This document shows, piece after piece, positions 58,088 to 64,000 of a DNA stretch of 64,000 nt. The translations under genes were made by a program, and so were the position numbers. The stretch covers positions 186,001 through 250,000 of the forward strand of contig JAGMVK010000016.1 of the NCBI GenBank assembly GCA_020747065.1, written 5' to 3'. Every line of letters begins with the position of its first letter. Within the stretch, counting starts at the first letter, position 1. Source of the stretch: Cadophora sp. MPI-SDFR-AT-0126 (taxonomy: Eukaryota; Ascomycota; Leotiomycetes; Helotiales; Ploettnerulaceae). The notes below the pieces were generated by a model, which had not been told where the DNA came from, did no database searches, and saw nothing but the letters and a program-made list of their open reading frames with translations.

Positions 58088-59310
58088 TCACTCCAAAAAC
58101 ACAAAGGCTCTGACTTCCAGACTTTCTCTCGCCTTCGCTCCCTCATCTGCATCCGGATTATGTACCCCACAGTGCGCAACACCTAATCCATAAGTAATAT
58201 CAGCCTACATTTCATCCCCCTCTAGCCCAAATAAAACATATGAAAGAGTTCAACTCACCTCCACCTCCCTCAATCCCCGTAAAATCTTGTCTAAAAACAA
58301 TAACCTCATCATCCTGCAAGTCTTTGACATAGTACCACTGATGTGCAGGGTTATAGTACACCCTCTGGTTTTCGACAAACCTGTTGTGGAAGACTACGTC
58401 GGCGGGAATGGTATCGTGGTTTCGATCAACGGTGCGACTGTCGCAGAGGGCGAGGGGCCAGTCATTACCGGCGTGGAAGGATTTCCAGACACTGAGAAAC
58501 GGAAATCTTCAGTTGTGTTTGGTGCAAGACGCTGAAATCAATGGATGAGTGGTAAGATGACCGAACTTACTTCAAGGCCAGGACCCCACTCCACTTTGCT
58601 GGTGCACTCGTCATTGCACGACTGATTTTATCGCAGGAATAAGGTGTGAAATCTTATGTAATTGTTAGTCTTCTCTCTCCACTTCACTACAAAAATAGAG
58701 ATTGCGCCACACTGACCGATGTGAGTTACACTCACAGGCTGCGGGTCATCATACTCTTGTCTTGCTTCCGGATGATATTTTTCATCTCTCTTCCGCAGCT
58801 AGTTACTGTTATCAAATGGCAAATGCACATTTCCCGAAGTCGAGTCTGGGTCCCGAAGCCAAACAAGGATCAAGAGAGCACACTTACTACAGGCTCCAAC
58901 ACGACGATTCCCTTAACACCATGAAACATTCCCCTCAGCATTCTATCGATAGCTGGATAATACCTTTCTCTCACGATCTCCTCATCTTCAGCCTCTTCCA
59001 CCCCAAACCTCCCTCTACCCCCCTCAATCTCTATCTTCCTCGTACAAAAGCCGAATTCCTCGAAAGCCTTCGCGTCCGTGCTTTGTGTTTGAAAGCGGCG
59101 GAAATTTTGGATGGTGACGACATGAGGCTCATCATCGTAATTCTTCTGAGGAATGACACCTCGAGCATCATACCGGAGATCATATGGCTTCTCGGTCAGG
59201 TGCTTAGGATCTGGAACGTGGTAGTAGATACTGGTGTGGATCGAGTCGGCGGGTTTGCTGATCGCCGTGGCGGCGATGGTGGTGTCTGTTTCCAAGGCTA
59301 TCGGCGCCAT
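58088..59310 (-). CDS. CmcJ/AsaB-type non-haem iron oxygenase (hydroxylase/desaturase)
   Basis: Five exons, 59310-58888, 58798-58717, 58652-58571, 58506-58259 and 58182-58088, giving 309 residues. N-terminal family block: SIYYHVPDPKHLTEKPYDLRYDARGV, then EPHVVTIQNFR. The iron ligands fit the 2-His-1-carboxylate pattern: THID with H167 and D169 (the Asp codon is formed across an intron) and H282 in GVAHCGVHNP. Further blocks: DWPLALCDSRTVDR, YYNPAHQWYYVKDLQDDEVIVFRQ and ARESLEVRAFVFL. The family includes cephamycin CmcJ and fungal AsaB-like enzymes, often tailoring enzymes of secondary metabolism; the substrate here is unknown. Upstream in-frame Met codons exist, but the ATG at 59310 gives the usual N-terminus. 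Introns are 89, 64, 64 and 76 nt. Confidence 0.85.
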
Positions 59311-61790
59311 ATTCGATTTCTGGAATACAATAGTACCTATCGATGTCAAATCCCGATCGTACTGACTGTCCTGCCAGGAGCAGAGAGAGGGAGGAGCAGC
59401 CCTCAGCTCGATTTTAAGCCGCAAGGTCTTCGTGAGATAAATGAGACTAGAAAGCATGTCTGACAACAAAGGATTGACAAGCTCCGTACCGCTAATCTAA
59501 CCAATCGATGGGATTGCAGCTACACCTCCATATAACTTAGCTCGCCCGGCTGTGGTGTGATCTTCTCGCCAAAGGATTGCGATGCAGACGTGCCGTCTCC
59601 TCGTGATACTTAAGCTGACAGCCAGCATCGCCGCTTTCAAGATTCCTATCATAGACTTGTAATTGGCTAGCTTGCTAAGAATTAATATACTTTCTAGAAG
59701 GAGAAGGGACGAGAAAATGGCTTATTGAAGCTCGACAGAAGGCGAATAAAACGAATAGAGAAATAGGAAACAAGTAGAAGATGTACTAGAAAGACCGTGC
59801 TTTTGATCAATACTCTTTCGTTCTTCGTCGTCGAAAAGCAAACACTACTTACCTTCCAATATGTCGTCCATCTCCACCAACTCATCCACAGAAAAAAACA
59901 CAAAATCGGGACCATCCGCATGTGGGAGACTACCTCAGCATCGAGATACAGGCCCCTCCACTTATCTAGTACATAAGTCTACCATAAAAACCTCACTCTG
60001 GTACCCCAACTAGATCTCGATCGCAAATTCTGCATTTGGGTAGAAATGACGAGCCGGAGCTACAATGTACGATCTGCACCAGCGGCTCCAAGAAAACGAA
60101 AGATCCGCTTCGACCTTCCTCTAGATTGAAGAGATCGCGAATCTTGGCGTGGGCTAAAAATGGTTCCAGGTTTCTGTTGAATGGTGAGAGGCGTCTCGGT
60201 ACCAAGGATCCATACTTCAGCCAAGAAGTCATCATCCGGAGGAGAGCAGGTGCAGAGTATCCGTCGGTCTGGGAGAGGCAGCACATTCTGCCTTATCCTT
60301 CAGTCACAAAGGAGGAGGACTATAAAGTCAAGTTCTTGGTCGGATCTGCGACTTATTACTTGATCTCGCATAAACGACTAAGTAAGACCTGTCCTCCTCT
60401 GCTTTGACACATCGAAATCCTGCACCACGTACGCGCATATGCAAGCTTGATCTTACCTTCCTACCGAAGATAGGTAAATCAAAACGCTTGTTCAGAATAC
60501 CAAGTATCTTGTTGAGCCAGATCTCGATAAACACCGACCACATTCTGCATGTGTTGGTTCGGGTGTTGCCAAGAGGTTGACGATGGGTAGTGCGAGCTAA
60601 ATTTCTCTAGGGGAAACCCGATCAATCGGCTCGATAACTTAGGGCTGATTAGGGTATGTCGGATAACGTAGGGCTTGATAGGTTGAACGGTACGATGTGA
60701 GGATGTGTGGCTTCCTTGGTGTGGTGCAAATGACATGCTGGCTTGTGTTGAGTGGGAGGAGGGTTTGTTGTGCTTGAGTTGGGATCGAATCGTCAGGAAC
60801 CCAAAAATCAATGCATTAGCATTTCTCAATGCGGGGGATCTGATCCTGATGTAGACCCGAAAGATCCACTTTCCTTCTGGTAACGAGTCAGCGCTTTGGG
60901 ATTTCTGCAAGGGACGTACACTCGGTTGATGTGCTGTCATATTGACAGATTGGCACAGGGAAGCGAGCATAGCATGAAGATCATATCAGATCAGAATGGT
61001 GGGTACGCTGCTGATCAAGATCGTATTGTAGGTACTTTTTTATCCTGTCTGTGTGGGGGTTGAGTATGCACATGTAGTGACCACTCTCGCACTCTTGTGT
61101 ACCCGGAGTGACCTTTCCTACCAAGCAGCAATCATAATGTCCAATTCCAGTCCAGTTCCCCTGCCATCTATATATCCAACCAATTCAACGCATCGCATTG
61201 TCATCTCCAGAATCCAGAATCGAAAGCCAATCCAAAACACAAAACCATTGTTCTGTAGTCCAGCCATCTAAATTAACTCCACGCAAAAGTAACACGTCAA
61301 AAGCCGACCCATTCCATTATCTTCCTCGTCCTCGTCCGATGCCGGTTGTATGGCAACAACTCCTCCTTCCCTTCGATACACGAAGTGGGTGGCGGTGGAA
61401 CAGCGTGTGTCCCGAAGACAGGAGAGAAATTTCGTGGCGCTTGGAAAAAACAAAAAGAGTCGCCTGAGCAAGACTCCAGAAAACATTATGATGAGACAAA
61501 GGAAATTATCGGCTCGGCGGTTGGTCCGTCGGTCAATCGGTCGGTCGAGGAAATATCTGTTCGTGGAAACGATGAGTGTAGCGTTGTGGGTGCTAAATTT
61601 CGACAGGCGCAAGAAAAGCAAAATTGTATGCAGGCTGAAAATATGATGTGCCAAGTATGCGTGCTCCCGGCTTACGCATAATGTGATCCAGGTCTCTCAC
61701 TATTTCGATACTCCAACCGGCCGCATGCTGCATCCTACCGTATTACGTGGATCATATGTCCAAAGATGGTAGGGTTCCTGCATCGACGGA
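59311..61790. other. Intergenic region
   Basis: 2.5 kb. Around 60036-60407 the plus strand is open for 123 codons with a CTIC element, and the minus strand is also open there; no ATG, splice model or family is convincing. Nothing else seen. Confidence 0.45.
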
Positions 61791-62672
61791 TTACGATGCG
61801 ACAGCGGCGGTGTTCTTCTTGCCGAGAAGACTCCATCTTTGCTTCTTCTGCTTAACCTCAGCGACTGGCGCCGCCTTGGTTGGGGTTCTAGGCTTCGGTC
61901 CTGGTGGAGTATCGTGAAGTGGTGCTTCGCCCAACTTCCTTTGGGTGCTGGTGTGCAGTCGGTCAAAAATGTCTTGCTCGGCAAAAACAGTTCCCTGAGG
62001 CTTGCCATTCTCGCCTCGTGTAATTTGACTTTCGGGGACTGGTGGTCGCTTGGAACCAGCGATCTCAAGGTTGTCAGAAGAATTGTTCGAATTGGTGCTA
62101 TTACCAGAGCTGACAACCGGGGAGGCTTCTGTAGATGAAGTCAGTCGATTGTCGAGCTGTGATTGCAACGCAGTGAGGGAAAGCGATGCTTGTTCCAACT
62201 GGGTGGAGGAAGTACCTTTGGATTGACCATCACTTCCCAACGGGCTGGGTCCCAGGCCAGAATCATGATATGAGTGGCCTCGGTGAGGTCTATATCTGTT
62301 CTGCCTTGAGTCGATCACACCGTCGCTCTTGTCGAACCAAGTTGGATTGAAGCTGCTGTAACTGGAATTCCGTGGCAGCGGTGGTACCTGGGAGCTGGAT
62401 CCAGCTCCTGGATTCATATATGACATCGTTGAGAGAGAGCTTGGGGTTCTGCTCATCACCATCTCACTCCTTCTCTTGTGTTGTGCCTTGATCTTAGATC
62501 TGTCATCTCTGGACCAACTGGAGGGAGCTCCGCTGAGGGCGTCAACAGCGGCATGGGTGGGTGTATGTTTGTATGGAATGACAACGGCAGTCTCTGGATC
62601 CTTCTGCTTCTCTGCGGCCTTGTGCTCCTTTGCAGCCTTCTTCGAGGCCTTGAGCTTCGAAAAGATTGACAT
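61791..62672 (-). CDS. Disordered protein of unknown function
   Basis: Single exon, 293 residues from the ATG at 62672. The N-terminus is a basic helix-like segment (MSIFSKLKASKKAAKEHKAAEKQK), followed by VVIPYKHTPTHAAVDALSGAPSSW. The rest is Ser/Asn/Pro-rich and disordered, with patches that look conserved: NPTWFDKSDGVIDSR, PHRGHSYHDSGLGPSPL, and near the end EQDIFDRLHTSTQRKLGEAP and KKQRWSLLGKK. These read like peptide motifs for partner binding or phosphorylation. I recognise the style from uncharacterised ascomycete proteins but know no function. The 5' leader is long and the region upstream to the window end carries no clear gene. Confidence 0.7.
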   Translation of the reverse strand: MSIFSKLKASKKAAKEHKAAEKQKDPETAVVIPYKHTPTHAAVDALSGAPSSWSRDDRSKIKAQHKRRSEMVMSRTPSSLSTMSYMNPGAGSSSQVPPLPRNSSYSSFNPTWFDKSDGVIDSRQNRYRPHRGHSYHDSGLGPSPLGSDGQSKGTSSTQLEQASLSLTALQSQLDNRLTSSTEASPVVSSGNSTNSNNSSDNLEIAGSKRPPVPESQITRGENGKPQGTVFAEQDIFDRLHTSTQRKLGEAPLHDTPPGPKPRTPTKAAPVAEVKQKKQRWSLLGKKNTAAVAS

Positions 62673-64000
62673 CGTCGCAAGATGTCGTTGTGGTTAATGT
62701 CTGGGGTTGACAAGTGAAAACCGTTGGGGGCGTTGATGTATTTGAACCGCTCTCCTTAGCTCTGACGCTCACGTCGACCCGCTCTTATCTAGACTGCTGA
62801 GGCTTTTTTGGGACCTTGAATCTGCAGGACCTTGGAATATATATATCGGGCCCGCACTTGTTTAATTGGCTCTTCTGTCGACCTACTGCCCACTGAGTAT
62901 TGATCAGCGAGACTTGCGGGGAGTCTAGTTTAGACAAAGGCGGAAGACCGGCTGGTCCAGTAGGGAAGATTGGTTGGTGATAGTCTGGAACGAGGTTGTT
63001 AGTGTTGCTCCATCGAGAATGGTCCAAACTCGTGATTGACAACACCAGCAGTCAACAAAAAACTATCGATTACCTGAGCTAGAAAATCGCTTCTTACGAA
63101 GAACGGAGAGTAGGGTATTTTTGGCTGAAGAATTGGCACCTTGGCGTACCAAGAATCTGGGAGAGCTGAGGAGGTCTGAAATTGGCAGAGAGGGGAAGAA
63201 GGAGGGTGAAGGAGGTATGTTGGTGAGGGACAAGTGGGTGAGAAGGTGGGAGGAAGTGCAAAAGGGATGTACTGGACGGTACTTTAGAAGAGTTAAGATG
63301 GGAGCCTACAATGGGCTTTGGGTCCAAATCAGAGGGATACGAGGCGCTCATGCATATTGCTCGAATCTTTTCTCCGTGCCTCCCGTGCTGGGGCGTCAGC
63401 TGAAGCTGGGGTGGCTTGCACTGGCAAACCCCTCGCTCGACATAAGCAGTAGTTGTCGGATAACGATGAAAACATTAGACGGTAAAACAGGGCTGGACAC
63501 TTGAGCGTGGGCCTTGAACAGGAATAGCTTCCTATCGTAACGTTGGACTGGAGTGCGTTGTGGATTGGATGCGTGGTGGTGGTGGTGCTGCTACTGTTGG
63601 TGCACCTGTCACGGTGCCTGGCTGGGATTTTCTTTTCTCGACGTTGGATTTGGCACACATCCTGGTCACAACTGATAACGAAAAGACCAGGGCCGAACAG
63701 TGGGTCTTACTTGCATCGGAGGCGAGGAGATGAGTAAGATGAGATGATACGCGAGAAAGGAGAGATGGATCACGGACAACTGTGCTGGAAAAGGAGGCAA
63801 AGACCGTCCTGAAACAGAAATATATTTCACCTGAATTACAGCGGCGGACAAGGTGCGTACCAACATCCTTCATGATCATCCAGTCGTGTGGCGAACATGT
63901 GGGATGAGGATGTTTGGTACGACTGAGCCTGCTTCCATTGTGAGAGTACTTACCCCTCGTGTTAAAGAATCCTGCAGCTACATGTTCTATCTATGCTGTA
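62673..64000. other. Upstream region to window end
   Basis: 1.3 kb upstream of the disordered-protein gene. Open frames at 63121-63504 (plus) and 63532-63879 (minus) lack ATG context, motifs or splicing. Possibly promoter and 5' leader of this and a neighbouring gene outside the window. Confidence 0.4.

Noticed and set aside
59993..60407. Overlapping open frames on both strands with CxxC elements
   Set aside because: No ATG in context, no splice model and no family resemblance; three frames open together suggests chance low stop density.

Overview
The window looks like nuclear DNA of a filamentous ascomycete (Pezizomycotina). Genes are dense, lie on both strands and are split by many short introns (mostly 45-60 nt) with GT...CTAAC/CTGAC...AG signals. 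The families are typically fungal: three Zn2Cys6 regulators, PalI/Rim9, ergosterol enzymes, a fungal amidase, a PL4 pectin-side-chain lyase and a CmcJ-type oxygenase. The PL4 lyase suggests contact with plant tissue. I cannot name genus or species. All exon maps were built by hand by matching splice phase to family conservation.

Layout. 0-6 kb: the 3' end of an Ist2/TMEM16 scramblase-type gene; then a Zn2Cys6 regulator divergent from an NAD-dependent epimerase-like SDR over a 317-bp shared promoter. 6-20 kb: small or unplaced proteins, a RING protein with C-terminal membrane segments divergent from a small Cys protein, a Q/S-rich membrane protein, a divergent septin-like GTPase, a small four-helix membrane protein and a C2H2 zinc-finger protein with coding-like sequence beyond its stop. 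20-31 kb: palI/RIM9 (ambient pH signalling), a mitochondrial ABC1/UbiB kinase-like protein and a PA-TM-RING-H2 ubiquitin ligase.

32-49 kb: a second Zn2Cys6 regulator lies tail-to-tail with squalene epoxidase (erg1). erg1 is head-to-head with C-4 methylsterol oxidase (erg25) across 915 bp that carries a CACGTG E-box. Then come pterin-4a-carbinolamine dehydratase, a RING protein whose last zinc ligand is completed in a 28-nt exon, a secreted rhamnogalacturonan lyase with a GC-AG intron, and an ERG26-like 3beta-HSD-family dehydrogenase. Three sterol-type genes within 13 kb make this a loose ergosterol neighbourhood.

49-64 kb: a third regulator with an internal Zn2Cys6 cluster and a probable second GC-AG intron, a ten-exon amidase with a 17-nt microexon, a 72-aa small protein, a CmcJ/AsaB-type non-haem iron oxygenase and a disordered conserved-looking protein. 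Regulator, amidase, oxygenase and SDR together resemble a tailoring-enzyme neighbourhood, but no PKS, NRPS or terpene synthase backbone is present. I found no convincing tRNA, rRNA, transposon or CRISPR array. Intergenic stretches over 300 bp are listed individually.
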